DNA of 64,000 bases from JAMQKA01 sp031569985. GTDB taxonomy: Bacteria > Bacteroidota > Rhodothermia > Balneolales > Balneolaceae. Below the pieces are notes generated by a model that was not told the origin of the DNA, searched no databases, and saw only the letters and a program-made list of their open reading frames with translations. Shown one piece after another: positions 35,355 to 44,409 of the stretch; the first letter of the stretch is position 1, and every line of letters begins with the position of its first letter. The stretch spans positions 1 to 64,000 of the forward strand of contig NZ_JAMQKA010000014.1 in NCBI RefSeq assembly GCF_031569985.1, given 5' to 3'. The position numbers and the translations under genes were made by a program.

Positions 35355-36161
35355 ATGGATATCAAACAATTTGTTGTAGATGCGTTTACCAATGAACCGT
35401 TCAGTGGAAATCCTGCTGCCGTCTGCCTTTTGGGAGAACTTCTTCCGGCAGAAACAATGCAACAGATAGCAGCAGAAAATGCACTGCCAGAGACGGCTTT
35501 TCTCACCCGGAATAGTGATGCCCGCTACAACATCAGGTGGTTTACCCCAGACATCGAGATGGATCTCTGCGGACACGCTACCCTGGCTACGGCCCACGTG
35601 CTGTGGCATCACCTGGATCATCCTCAAAAACGGATTCAATTTAGTTCAAATAGTGGTGTATTAGAGGTTTCCCAAAAGGATGGTCGCTATATCCTGGATT
35701 TCCCAGCCCGGAAGCCTACTCCAGCTACATTGCCGGAAACGATCAAAAAGAGTCTTGATGTGCAACCGGTTGAGGTACTTAAAAGCCGGGACTATATCCT
35801 GATCTACGAGGATGAAGAACAGATCATCCAGCTTTCACCCGACCAAAAAGTTCTGGATGACATCAACCTGGATCCGGGTGGCTTCGCCATAACCGCACCG
35901 GGAATGGAGTGCGACTTTGTCTCGCGATTCTTTACTCCTGGTCGACAGATATTTGAAGATCCTGTAACAGGTTCTGCCCATTGCTCACTGGTGCCATACT
36001 GGGCGGAGATGCTGGGTAAAAACAAGCTGCATGCACGACAGCTTTCCGATCGGGGAGGTACGCTCTATTGCGAGAACCAGGGCGATCGGGTATTAATAGG
36101 CGGCAAGGCTCGAACCTACTCGGAAGGTACTATTTTTGTGGAAGTAGCCGCAAACGCCTGA
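35355..36161 (+). CDS. PhzF-family isomerase
   Basis: 268 residues from the ATG at 35355, which starts directly at the conserved MDIKQFVVDAFTNEPFSGNP (the longer upstream frame would add 32 unconserved residues). Further blocks: LPETAFL (catalytic Glu about 45), MDLCGHATLATAH (about 71-83) and FEDPVTGSAHCSLVPYW (about 199-215). PhzF makes phenazine precursors, but most homologues are epimerases/isomerases of unknown substrate; no phz genes are here. Probable target of the divergent MocR regulator. Confidence 0.92.
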   Translation: MDIKQFVVDAFTNEPFSGNPAAVCLLGELLPAETMQQIAAENALPETAFLTRNSDARYNIRWFTPDIEMDLCGHATLATAHVLWHHLDHPQKRIQFSSNSGVLEVSQKDGRYILDFPARKPTPATLPETIKKSLDVQPVEVLKSRDYILIYEDEEQIIQLSPDQKVLDDINLDPGGFAITAPGMECDFVSRFFTPGRQIFEDPVTGSAHCSLVPYWAEMLGKNKLHARQLSDRGGTLYCENQGDRVLIGGKARTYSEGTIFVEVAANA

Positions 36162-36246
36162 CCATCTTTCGACACGTTAATTTGCTCACCCCCAGCGGAT
36201 GGGCGTAACCATCCGCTGGACTATATTTGACCATGAGTTAATAACT

Positions 36247-36672
36247 TTACACCGCGGCACCCGGCTTAAGTACTTCCACACCAAGCTGCTGCAGCATGAC
36301 AGCAGTATCAAAATATTCACGTTCGGCATAAATTTTGTCGTCACGGAACTCCATAATACTGCAAACGGGAACCTTGGCTTTTTTGCCCGTGGGAGTAATG
36401 CCCATCAGTTCTCCCTTGTGGGTTCCACTTCCAACAAATTCAGCAACAACAATATTGCCGGCCACATGAATATACTTGACGTCCAACCGAAGATCGGGGA
36501 ACGCGTTAGTGTACATCTCCCCCACTCCGATTCCTGCTTCGATACCTTCATGACGCTTACCATCTGCACCTGTATAGCTATATTTCGGGTGCATGAGCTT
36601 TCGTGCTTTGTCGAATTCTCGTTTCGGAATAGCCTTCAAGTATTCTTCCACGATTTTTTTGAGATTAGCCAT
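36247..36672 (-). CDS. SnoaL-like / ester cyclase family protein (NTF2 fold)
   Basis: 141 residues with the NTF2-like cone fold: VEEYLKAIPKREFDKARKLM, GIEAGIGVGEMYTNAFPDL, then VVAEFVGSGTHKGELMGI and CSIMEFRDDKIYAEREYFDT. This is the SnoaL polyketide-cyclase/ester cyclase pattern of small stand-alone proteins. The upstream palindrome GGTGAT-TTG-ATCACC (36717-36731) could be an operator. Substrate unknown. Confidence 0.82.
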   Translation of the reverse strand: MANLKKIVEEYLKAIPKREFDKARKLMHPKYSYTGADGKRHEGIEAGIGVGEMYTNAFPDLRLDVKYIHVAGNIVVAEFVGSGTHKGELMGITPTGKKAKVPVCSIMEFRDDKIYAEREYFDTAVMLQQLGVEVLKPGAAV

Positions 36673-37143
36673 AATAGCAGCTTTCTATTCCCCTCCATCC
36701 TGCACTGTCGGGGAGTGGTGATTTGATCACCCTTGCAGGCAGGTGTAACTGGATTGTTTTTGGTGGGATGAAAACTCAAATTACTGAGAAGTTTATTTAT
36801 TTCAAATACTCTGAATGAGGATAAAACCACTTTGGGCTTATGAATGAATAGCATTATTTGGAATTCAGCTAGAAATACAAATAAATAAAAATACCTTACC
36901 TAAAAAATAAATTATGTAGCAGACTATACTAAACATCCATAGCTTCTCTGATTTAAGCACTAGCTTCCGATAAATACCAAATCAATTTAACCAGGATTAT
37001 CTAAAAGCATTAGCCTGCCAAGAGTGGGAAAAGACTGAACCGTTACCACCCTACTCATTCATCCTATAACGCCGATTACGCTGCTCATATCAGCTACTAT
37101 TAATCATTTTTGGAGAGACTGAACTGTCAATTAATCACTCTTA
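36673..37143. other. Gene-free gap of 471 bp
   Basis: No reading frame or RNA gene that I can support. The only structure seen is the 15-bp palindrome GGTGATTTGATCACC (36717-36731) near the start of the SnoaL-like gene. Confidence 0.5.
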
Positions 37144-37566
37144 CTAGCCCCTAACCTCACTAATCTCTAAAAGGTGTCCATCGGGATCGCGAAAGAAGCA
37201 TCGAATTTCACCCCCGCGGTCATATGGAGACGTCAAAAACCGGGCACCTCTTTTTCGCAAGATCTCGTACGCCTCATGGCAGTTGGGTACTCGGATTGTA
37301 AGCTGGTGGCTTACCAGATCTGGATCGGTGGGCGGGGCAAATGTAACGGAGGGTTTGTCTGGCGTGGGGCCGCCGCCCGTGACAATAAGCAGCCATACTC
37401 CCTGGAATTGAAGCACGCAGGAGGTCCCGCCATACTCTCGGTAGATCTCTGCACCTAGTACTCCATGATAGAATTTCTTTGACCGATCGAGATCACTGAC
37501 AACCAGCAATTGCGTTAGCTCTACACCTTCGGCAGGGAATACTTCCTTCGCTTTCCTTTTCTGCAT
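37144..37566 (-). CDS. VOC family protein (cytoplasmic)
   Basis: 140 residues from the ATG at 37566, preceded by GAGGTGATC; a GTG two codons earlier is possible. A single glyoxalase-like domain: LTQLLVVSDLDRSKKFYHGV, GVWLLIVTGGGPT, VSHQLTIRVPNC and the C-terminal CFFRDPDGHLLEISEVRG. The metal-binding His/Glu set is partly present. Not related in sequence to the secreted VOC gene at 5645. Function unknown. Confidence 0.83.
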   Translation of the reverse strand: MQKRKAKEVFPAEGVELTQLLVVSDLDRSKKFYHGVLGAEIYREYGGTSCVLQFQGVWLLIVTGGGPTPDKPSVTFAPPTDPDLVSHQLTIRVPNCHEAYEILRKRGARFLTSPYDRGGEIRCFFRDPDGHLLEISEVRG

Positions 37567-37645
37567 GATCACCTCGCTGATTTAATGAAAACTGATAACT
37601 TATTAAAGCAATATTACGGTAATTTGATAATATCCTGGAAATTTC

Positions 37646-37795
37646 CCTACTATCTGAATCGCAAGCAGATAACTATCTTAATCGGATCGGGATTACTATC
37701 TGCCTATGACCAGATAGTAATCTTAATTGGATTTAGATAATAGGGAGATTTGGACTTTCCCGATTAGGTATCTTGAACTGGATCATCGGGGCACA
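37646..37795. repeat. Tandem hairpin-unit repeats
   Basis: Units of about 45-47 bp carry ACTATCTG...CAGATA arms followed by TCTTAAT(C/T)GGAT (about 37648 and 37693), with a third diverged unit to 37795. The central copy is a 12-bp perfect hairpin, GATTACTATCTG / CAGATAGTAATC (37691-37722), with an 8-nt loop. Confidence 0.7.
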
Positions 37796-37805
37796 AATTT
37801 GGACC

Positions 37806-38180
37806 TCAATACTGCGTATTTTGTTGTTCCTCTACAAGTCTTACGAGCATGGCCATCGAGCTTTTTGTCGAATAATATTCCCTGGCTGAATACACCAAAA
37901 TTACGAGCAGGACTCCCCAGGCACTGAGACCTAAAACAAGATCAAACAAATTGGGGTTCTCTCCATACTCGATCAGGCTGATAATTCCATAAGCAGAGAA
38001 AAAGCAAACGTTTAAGAGTACCAATGAAAACACTTTTCTCGCTTTCCTGATCTGTATCCTGGCGAAATCCACATACTTACCCTGCTCTAATAGCTTCTTA
38101 TCATTGTAAAGGAAAAATGTTGATGTCTTATTTAACTCCTCTTCAAAGAATTCTTTAATAATCTCTTGAGATATTATCAT
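37806..38180 (-). CDS. Two-helix membrane protein, unknown
   Basis: 124 residues. The N-terminal half is charged and helical (EIIKEFFEEELNKTSTF; YVDFARIQIRKARKVF), followed by two membrane helices (about 49-69 and 77-100), then a short tail. Start ATG at 38180. No family recognised; flanked by repeats on the downstream side. Confidence 0.6.
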   Translation of the reverse strand: MIISQEIIKEFFEEELNKTSTFFLYNDKKLLEQGKYVDFARIQIRKARKVFSLVLLNVCFFSAYGIISLIEYGENPNLFDLVLGLSAWGVLLVILVYSAREYYSTKSSMAMLVRLVEEQQNTQY

Positions 38181-38417
38181 AATTCATGCTTTGAATTTCG
38201 AAAACGAAAGATTAGAACCAACGCAAATAGACCTAATTATTTCGAATTTTTCAGGAAATGACAAAATTGACCCAAACGTATACACTTCTTCAAAATGTTT
38301 ATCTCTACAAAAAAACCTCCGCTTTAACAGCCTAAAGATTCTCCACTAAACAGAATCCACGTGTAAAAAAAGAGACAGATGTGAGTTTAAGCATCAATCA
38401 TGAATAGCAAAATGTTA

Positions 38418-38750
38418 TTAATTCTTGGGTGGTAATGATGCCACAAATCCGATACAAATGTCTATCCATTCCCTGAGTTCTGAATCCCTGGATATTCCTT
38501 CAGGGGTAACGTATATCATTCCTTTCATCGGTTTGCCGGTAAAATTCATTTCCTCTGCATACTTTTTTGCAAGATGGGATTTGTAGTTGTCAGGTCCAAC
38601 CCGGGCCATCAGTTTGTCACCCACAATGCCACAACACATATGATTGGAGACCATAAAACATAGACCACCAAACATTTTCTTTTCCTCAACATCTGCCCGG
38701 TTTTGCAATTGCTCCCGAATTCTTTGAGCTAACCCTTCATCATACGGCAT
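38418..38750 (-). CDS. TfoX/Sxy family protein (N-terminal domain only)
   Basis: 110 residues matching the TfoX N-terminal domain: VEEKKMFGGLCFMVSNHMCCGIVG (landmark residues about 21-44), then MNFTGKPMKGMIYVTPEG. The C-terminal helix domain of the competence regulator TfoX is absent, as in many short environmental homologues whose function is unknown. Start ATG at 38750 with an AAGGAGG-like stretch upstream. Confidence 0.85.
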   Translation of the reverse strand: MPYDEGLAQRIREQLQNRADVEEKKMFGGLCFMVSNHMCCGIVGDKLMARVGPDNYKSHLAKKYAEEMNFTGKPMKGMIYVTPEGISRDSELREWIDICIGFVASLPPKN

Positions 38751-39168
38751 TTACCCCTCCTTAAATATTGGTTTATATTGCACTGAGTTATTATAAACAG
38801 CCTCTCGCAGAATAATGTTATTCAATAGAATTGTATTTTGCTAAAACATAATTTCAAGGAGATAAATCTTTTCGAGTGACCTCAATGTAAGCTTTAATAG
38901 CCTTTGCCTATGCCGGGAATGGGGAACTAAAAAACTATAAATACTAAATATAATGGGGTAGTAGTTACCATCCTGTGCAATACCATTGTAAGCATCGCCC
39001 AAAGTACCAGATCACAAAAAGGGGAATGATACAAGTTGATAGTTTTTGGCAGATATGTATTTTACTTGCCCTGTCATCTGAAACACTAGCTTTCAGAATT
39101 CGAACACGTTAATCGCGTTATTATTACAACTCAATTACAATTAATATTAATTTAAAATCAGGAGACGC
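38751..39168. other. Gene-free gap of 418 bp before the M16 protease operon
   Basis: AT-rich, no supported frame. It must carry the protease promoter, but I see no exact TAnnTTTG. An AGGAG ribosome site precedes the ATG at 39169. Confidence 0.45.
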
Positions 39169-40698
39169 ATGAAGTTTAAATCATTATTCTTCACCGTCAG
39201 TCTTGTACTGTTATTCCTCGCATCGGGTTTTCAGGCGGAGGCGCAATCCCTTGAAGACTTCGAAGAAAAAGTAACCGAATTCACCCTTGATAACGGGCTT
39301 ACATTCCTAGTCATTGAACGACCAATTGCCCCGGTCGTCAGCTTCGTTACCTACGTTGATGTTGGCGGAGCAAATGAGCCGGTTGGCCACACTGGTATTG
39401 CCCATATTTTTGAGCATATGGCATTTAAAGGCACCCAATACATCGGGACCAATAACTGGAAAAAGGAAAAAAAGGCCTTGGATAAACTGGACCAGGCATA
39501 CCAAATGTGGCTGGAAGAGAAATACAGCCCAAATCCAGACTCAACCCAGCTTTCCAAGCTGTGGGAGAACTTCCAGCAGCAACAGGAAGAAGCCAAGCAG
39601 TATGTAGTTAATAACGAGTTTTCACAGATCATTGAACGGAATGGGGGCACTGGTCTGAACGCCGGAACGGGCGCCGACCAGACTGTTTATTTTTACAGCC
39701 TGCCAGAAAACCGCACGGAACTCTGGTTCAGCCTGGAATCGGATCGATTTAAGAACCCGGTATTCCGTGAATTTTATGTTGAAAAAGAGGTCGTACGCGA
39801 AGAGCGCCGCATGCGCACCGAATCGAGTCCCATCGGTCGGCTTGTTGAAGAGTTTTTATCGGTAGCGTACACCGCCCATCCATATGGACGTCCGGTGGTG
39901 GGTTGGGACTCCGACATCACGGCAACCACCATGGAAGATGCGCGTGAGTTCTACAACACATATTATGTCCCCAACAATATTACCATTGCTATTGCAGGTG
40001 ATGTAAATCCCGACAACATCAAAAACCTGGCCAAAACCTACTTTGGGGGACTGAAGGAAGGTCCGGAGCCTCCCCCCGTCTACACCAAGGAGCCGGAACA
40101 ACGGGGAGAACGACGTTTCGAGATGGTGGAACAAAATCAGCCTATATATCTGATGGGCTATCACACAGTACCGCAGGACCATCCCGACTTTGAAGCACTG
40201 CAGTTGTTAGGTAGTGTTATCTCGGGTGGACGCACCTCGCGGCTTTACAAACGGATGGTAGAAGAGGAACAGACCGCCCTGCAGGTTTCGGCCTTTAACG
40301 GTTTTCCCGGCACAAAGTTCGAGACGATGTTCATGACACTGGCCGTTCCGAACCGAGGCGTCAGCATTGATACGGTGGAGACTACAATCTACGAGGAGAT
40401 TGAAAAGATTAAAGATGGTGATATCACGCAGGAGGAGTTGGAACGCGCCAAGACCAATGCCCGCGCCGGACTGATCCGCAGCCTCGATTCCAACAGTGGA
40501 CTGGCACGTGCTTTTGCTTCAGCCGAAGCGCAGAAGGGCGACTGGCGCAGTGTATTCACTGACCTCGAAGATCTGCAGCAGGTCACACTTGACGACCTAC
40601 AGCGCGTTGCTGAAACATATTTCACCCAAGACAACCGCACGGTCGGAATTATCAAGAATGCAGAAGAGACGCAGGAGGTTGCTGATGCGAATCAATAA
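39169..40698 (+). CDS. M16 family zinc protease, catalytic subunit
   Basis: 509 residues. Signal peptide (about 1-25, ending AEAQ), then the inverted zinc motif HIFEH (79-83) in GHTGIAHIFEHMAFKGT, and the distal Glu in VEKEVVREERRMR (about 204-216). An insertion of about 45 residues lies between them, rich in Lys/Gln and predicted helical, longer than in PqqL-like enzymes. Typical C-terminal M16 domain follows. Exported to the periplasm or outer-membrane side; acts as a heterodimer with the next gene, which lies 43 nt downstream. Confidence 0.93.
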   Translation: MKFKSLFFTVSLVLLFLASGFQAEAQSLEDFEEKVTEFTLDNGLTFLVIERPIAPVVSFVTYVDVGGANEPVGHTGIAHIFEHMAFKGTQYIGTNNWKKEKKALDKLDQAYQMWLEEKYSPNPDSTQLSKLWENFQQQQEEAKQYVVNNEFSQIIERNGGTGLNAGTGADQTVYFYSLPENRTELWFSLESDRFKNPVFREFYVEKEVVREERRMRTESSPIGRLVEEFLSVAYTAHPYGRPVVGWDSDITATTMEDAREFYNTYYVPNNITIAIAGDVNPDNIKNLAKTYFGGLKEGPEPPPVYTKEPEQRGERRFEMVEQNQPIYLMGYHTVPQDHPDFEALQLLGSVISGGRTSRLYKRMVEEEQTALQVSAFNGFPGTKFETMFMTLAVPNRGVSIDTVETTIYEEIEKIKDGDITQEELERAKTNARAGLIRSLDSNSGLARAFASAEAQKGDWRSVFTDLEDLQQVTLDDLQRVAETYFTQDNRTVGIIKNAEETQEVADANQ

Positions 40699-40741
40699 GA
40701 AGAGAATAATCGATATTATGAATCGATCTGGAGAACGAATC

Positions 40742-42826
40742 ATGAAACGAGTAACAAGCTTTGTAATCTTGGTTTTATGCCTGGGCATGATGAGTGCTCA
40801 TGCCCAGAAACGGTATGATGAATTGACTTTCCCTGAGCTCAACGAATTTCAACGCCCGGATGTCGAGACTTTCACCCTCGACAACGGTATCAAATTCTTC
40901 CTTGTAGAAGATGATGAGCTCCCCCTTATCGATCTTTCAGTAAATATCCGAACCGGGGGAGTGCTGGTACCCAACGAAAAGGCAGGGTTGGCCTCTATAA
41001 CGGGCTCGGTCATCCGTTCTGGCGGCTCTGTGAACTATCCCGCGGACACACTGAACCAGATACTGGAGAACCGTGCGGCGAGCATGGAGACCGGCATTGG
41101 CTTTACGTCGGGCGGTGCAAGCATGAATGTTCTGAAGGAGGATTTCAGCGAATTACTCCCCATATTTGTGGATCTGCTGAAGCATCCAGCCCTGCCGCAG
41201 GAAAAAATTGACCTGGAGAAGAAACAGGTTAAAAGTAGCATCTCACGCCGCAATGACAACCAGCGCCAGATCGGTTCCCGTGAGTTTGAACGTTTGATCT
41301 ACGGCAAGAATTCGGTCTATGGAAGGCTGACGGAATACGAAACAGTCAACAATATTACGCGGGAGGATCTCGTCAACTTCCATGCAAACCACTTTGTCGG
41401 CAACAATATGATGGTTGGTATTGTTGGTGATTTTGATGCAGATCAAATTAAAGAGCAACTTACCGAGGCTTTCAGTGAGATTGCTCCTGGCAGCCGTACC
41501 GAACTCAATTTTCCAGAAATCGATTACGATTACCAAAGCACGATCAACTTTATCGACAAGCCAGATGTCAACCAGAGCTATGTACTAATGGGACATATCG
41601 GCGGGCTTCGCAGCAACCCCGACTATCCCAAAGTGCAGGTTATGAACGAAGTGCTCAGCGGTGGCTTCTCCGGTCGACTCTTCCAGGTGGTGCGCACTGA
41701 CATGGGGCTGGCGTACGCGGTATTTGGCTCCTATGAGATGAACACCTTTTATCCCGGCCAGTTTTACACTGGTGTGATGACCAAAAGTGCTACAACGGCA
41801 GAAGCAATCGATGCCATCATCGAACAGATCAAACGCCTTCAAAATGAGCCCATTAAGAAGCAGGAGCTGAGCGACATCAAAGATCAGTTCCTGAATTCCA
41901 TGGTCTTCCGTTATGATAGCTACGAGGAGGTACTCAGCCGACGTATGTCCAATGAGTATCGTGAGCTACCAGAAGATGCTTTTGAAAAATTTATCGAAGG
42001 CGTACGATCAACGACCATTAAAGATGTCCAGCAGATGGCGCAAAAGTACATGAAACCTGACAGTATGCAAATATTGGTAGTGGGAAATAAGGAGGAGATT
42101 GGCGATCAACTTCAAAAGTACGGAAACGTCAACGAGATCGATATCAGTATTCCGCAACCCGGGCAGGAAAAAGCTCAGGAAGAGGTGGCCGGTGATGCCA
42201 CTAAAGGCCGCGCCCTGCTCGACAAGATGGCCAACGCCCTGATCGCCCCCGAACAGAAGCTGGACAGCATAAGCATTGAAGCGGAAGTTACGCAGTTTGG
42301 GTCCAACATTCCGGGCGGAAGCATGAGCCTCCAGGTGTCTCAGAATATCGATTATCCTGATGCCATAAAGCAGACGGTACAAACGCCCAATGGCACCATA
42401 ACGCTCAACTATGAGGGTGGACAGGGAACCATGTCGATGATGGGGCAAGAGCGTCCCCTGCCGCCGCAACAGGCCAAGTCGTTGAAGGAGAGCCTCAACC
42501 GGAAGTACCTGGCTGTGGCGAAACAGAATGGCGAGCTCAAGCCTCAATTTATCGGTATGGAAGAGTTCGAGGGTTCACAATATGCGAAGGTGAGCATCAA
42601 TATCAATGACAAGAACATCACCTATCTCATTGATCCAAACACCGGCTATCCCCGCGTAATGCGGTACCAGCAGTTTAACCCACAGCAGGGCAGCCAGGTA
42701 CAGGTTGAAGAACGCTATTCTGACTGGCAGACGGTCGACGGCGTCTCGTATGCCTACCAGGAGATCACCTTCAGTGAGGGAGAAAAAGCCGCAGAGTCGG
42801 TGATAAAATCGCACGAGGTGAACTAG
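40742..42826 (+). CDS. Non-catalytic M16 partner fused to a LolA-like C-terminal domain
   Basis: 694 residues from the ATG at 40742, preceded by GGAG, starting with a signal peptide MKRVTSFVILVLCLGMMSAHAQ. The region where HxxEH should occur reads GLASITGSVIRSGG, so zinc is not bound: this is the inactive partner that provides the R/Y substrate loop (GHIGGLRSNPDYPKVQVMNE). After about residue 480 comes an extra domain of about 200 residues (VTQFGSNIPGGSMSLQVSQN ... RYQQFNPQQGSQVQVEERYS) resembling outer-membrane lipoprotein-sorting/LolA-like folds. Upstream in-frame codons overlap the first protease gene and are not used. Confidence 0.88.
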   Translation: MKRVTSFVILVLCLGMMSAHAQKRYDELTFPELNEFQRPDVETFTLDNGIKFFLVEDDELPLIDLSVNIRTGGVLVPNEKAGLASITGSVIRSGGSVNYPADTLNQILENRAASMETGIGFTSGGASMNVLKEDFSELLPIFVDLLKHPALPQEKIDLEKKQVKSSISRRNDNQRQIGSREFERLIYGKNSVYGRLTEYETVNNITREDLVNFHANHFVGNNMMVGIVGDFDADQIKEQLTEAFSEIAPGSRTELNFPEIDYDYQSTINFIDKPDVNQSYVLMGHIGGLRSNPDYPKVQVMNEVLSGGFSGRLFQVVRTDMGLAYAVFGSYEMNTFYPGQFYTGVMTKSATTAEAIDAIIEQIKRLQNEPIKKQELSDIKDQFLNSMVFRYDSYEEVLSRRMSNEYRELPEDAFEKFIEGVRSTTIKDVQQMAQKYMKPDSMQILVVGNKEEIGDQLQKYGNVNEIDISIPQPGQEKAQEEVAGDATKGRALLDKMANALIAPEQKLDSISIEAEVTQFGSNIPGGSMSLQVSQNIDYPDAIKQTVQTPNGTITLNYEGGQGTMSMMGQERPLPPQQAKSLKESLNRKYLAVAKQNGELKPQFIGMEEFEGSQYAKVSININDKNITYLIDPNTGYPRVMRYQQFNPQQGSQVQVEERYSDWQTVDGVSYAYQEITFSEGEKAAESVIKSHEVN

Positions 42827-42851
42827 ACAGAGTACAAATAATTTGTTTTTC

Positions 42852-42881
42852 AAAGGCCGGTGTAGAAGCCGGCCTTTTTTT
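42852..42881 (+). terminator. Rho-independent terminator of the M16 operon
   Basis: AAAGGCCGG / CCGGCCTTT stem with an 8-nt loop, followed by a T-run, 26 nt past the stop of the M16 partner gene. Confidence 0.93.
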
Positions 42882-43143
42882 ATTAATACTACCTTACCTT
42901 AATATTATCTGCCCTCTCTTTTCCAGAGAAATTCACATCGCGCAGGATGTTGGTGCGATGTAATGTTAATGTTGAATTACAGATTCACCGGAAATAAAGT
43001 GGTCACCCTTTAGGCAAATCATTGGTGAAAGGCTGGAACTGATGTTCGAAGCCTGCACTCCGTAGTTTTAAACGAAGGAGTGGGGGCCTGGGGATGTTCA
43101 GATAGTTCTTTTCATCTTTAACATGTTCATTTTTTGTATGACC

Positions 43144-43182
43144 AAAAACTGCCCGTGGGCGGACTGAAGAACTGTCCACCAA
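43144..43182. repeat. Dispersed intergenic repeat, copy 1
   Basis: GGGCGGACTGAAGAACTGTCC-type sequence following AAAACTGCCCGT. A related copy lies at 43762-43800, and a weaker one at 52889-52922. The middle can fold as a short GC hairpin. No coding content. Confidence 0.6.
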
Positions 43183-43230
43183 AATGTAGTAGGTACACCA
43201 ATCTCTTGTTAAGGAAAATTCAATTCCCAT

Positions 43231-43315
43231 TAGTATGAGAATCCAATTCTCATACTAAGGAGGATCATCTTCCCGTACTAAGGAGAAGGGCCTTCTCATA
43301 GTAAGGAGACTTCAG
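43231..43315. repeat. Perfect hairpin followed by three 23-bp tandem repeats
   Basis: TAGTATGAGAAT / ATTCTCATACTA with a 3-nt loop is a perfect 12-bp hairpin (43231-43257). Its right arm begins three 23-bp units (43247-43269, 43270-43292, 43293-43315) sharing the core (C/T)(A/G)TA(C/G)TAAGGAG. Confidence 0.75.
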
Positions 43316-43619
43316 ACCATGCTTCAAGGGTTATTACATTCATAATTAATTAATTTTAAAAATGTTCCAGAACGGGCAGTAAAAGGAATAAAATGGCTCC
43401 CTTTTGGAAAAACCACTGTGAAAAGTATCGATTAGAGTCCGCAGGGGATTAGGAGACTTTTAGAATAGCCATTGCGGGGATTCTATGGATTCGGTATATC
43501 TTGCTTATTTCATATTCAAAAGCCCTAACGAGAAAAACTTTTGGTAGCAACATGATGAAAAACCGAAGCATTTCTGTTTGACGAGGGGCTGGCTATGGAC
43601 TAAATCAGAGGCTGTTTTG

Positions 43620-44340
43620 GTATCAGCCGCGAGGAGTTAAATGCTTCTTGGGTTTTTGATTCGTTTTGGGCCAAGCCAAAATGAATACCTCTCAAGGTAA
43701 CTTGGCTCCTAATTGGGCACTGGAAGTTTTCTCTCATTGGAATGTCCATTTTTTTATCGATAAAAATCCGCCGGTGGGCGGACTAGCAAACTGTCCACCA
43801 CATCAGCCCCGTGGAGTTATCCCAAAAGTTTTCGGGAGGCCTTTTCGTCTCTTTTGTTCCGTGTCCGACTACTGGCGCGATCAAGACAAAAGGGACACCT
43901 GAAAAAGGGAGTCGGCTCCTAATTCACAACCAAAGACCTTCTCCCATTGTGGTATTCATTTTTTTATCGATAAAAAAACGAATCAAAAAAATCGCCGGCT
44001 GAGGAAAACCTTCCCTGAAGGGCACTGCGTTACGCTAAAAAAATCACAGATTTTTTCTTCACGCTTCCCTCCGTTTCCTTCCGGGCGGTCAGCTTTTCAA
44101 GGCCGGAGATGGGAAGCTCTCAATGGTTTTTTGCATATAGCAATAGTTATTACAGAATAAGGTAGCTAAAAGCTTTAACTCAAAACTCAATCAACGCGCC
44201 TCTCTCCCTGCTGGTAGGGAGCGAACAAGCTCGCTCTACGAAGCCTTGAGCGTAGTTGAGAGAGGATCACCAAAAGGCAATAATGCTTTCTTCACGCCTC
44301 CTTTCGTGCATAGTCGACCCATAAATCACAAGGCCGGAAG
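43620..44340. repeat. Diverged tandem duplication of intergenic units of about 180-210 bp
   Basis: Anchors recur: ATCAGCC..G.GGAGTTA (43622 and 43802), GGCTCCTAATT (43704 and 43914), CATTTTTTTATCGATAAAAA (43747 and 43957, the best conserved), and TTCTTCACGC..CC (about 44056 and 44289). The gap 42827-44409 holds no gene that I can support. Confidence 0.6.
43762..43800. repeat. Dispersed intergenic repeat, copy 2
   Basis: AAAATCCGCCGGTGGGCGGA followed by CTAGCAAACTGTCCACC. The CCGCC...GGCGG core is a small hairpin. Confidence 0.6.
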
Positions 44341-44409
44341 TTGGAAGTTAAAACCGACATTGATAGTTTAATCGCACGGCAGAATCCGAACAAATATGTT
44401 AGATCAATT

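Noticed and set aside
40496..40741. Extended N-terminus of the M16 partner
   Set aside because: Overlaps the first protease gene in a different frame, while a signal peptide and ribosome site begin at 40742.
42008..42547. 179-codon minus-strand frame in the M16 partner gene
   Set aside because: Antisense to a well supported gene, with no recognisable domain.
43003..43230. 75-codon minus-strand frame in the repeat-rich gap
   Set aside because: Made largely of the dispersed intergenic repeat; no start site or homologue pattern.
43666..43902. 78-codon plus-strand frame in the repeat-rich gap
   Set aside because: Runs across the tandem duplicated units; coding not supported.
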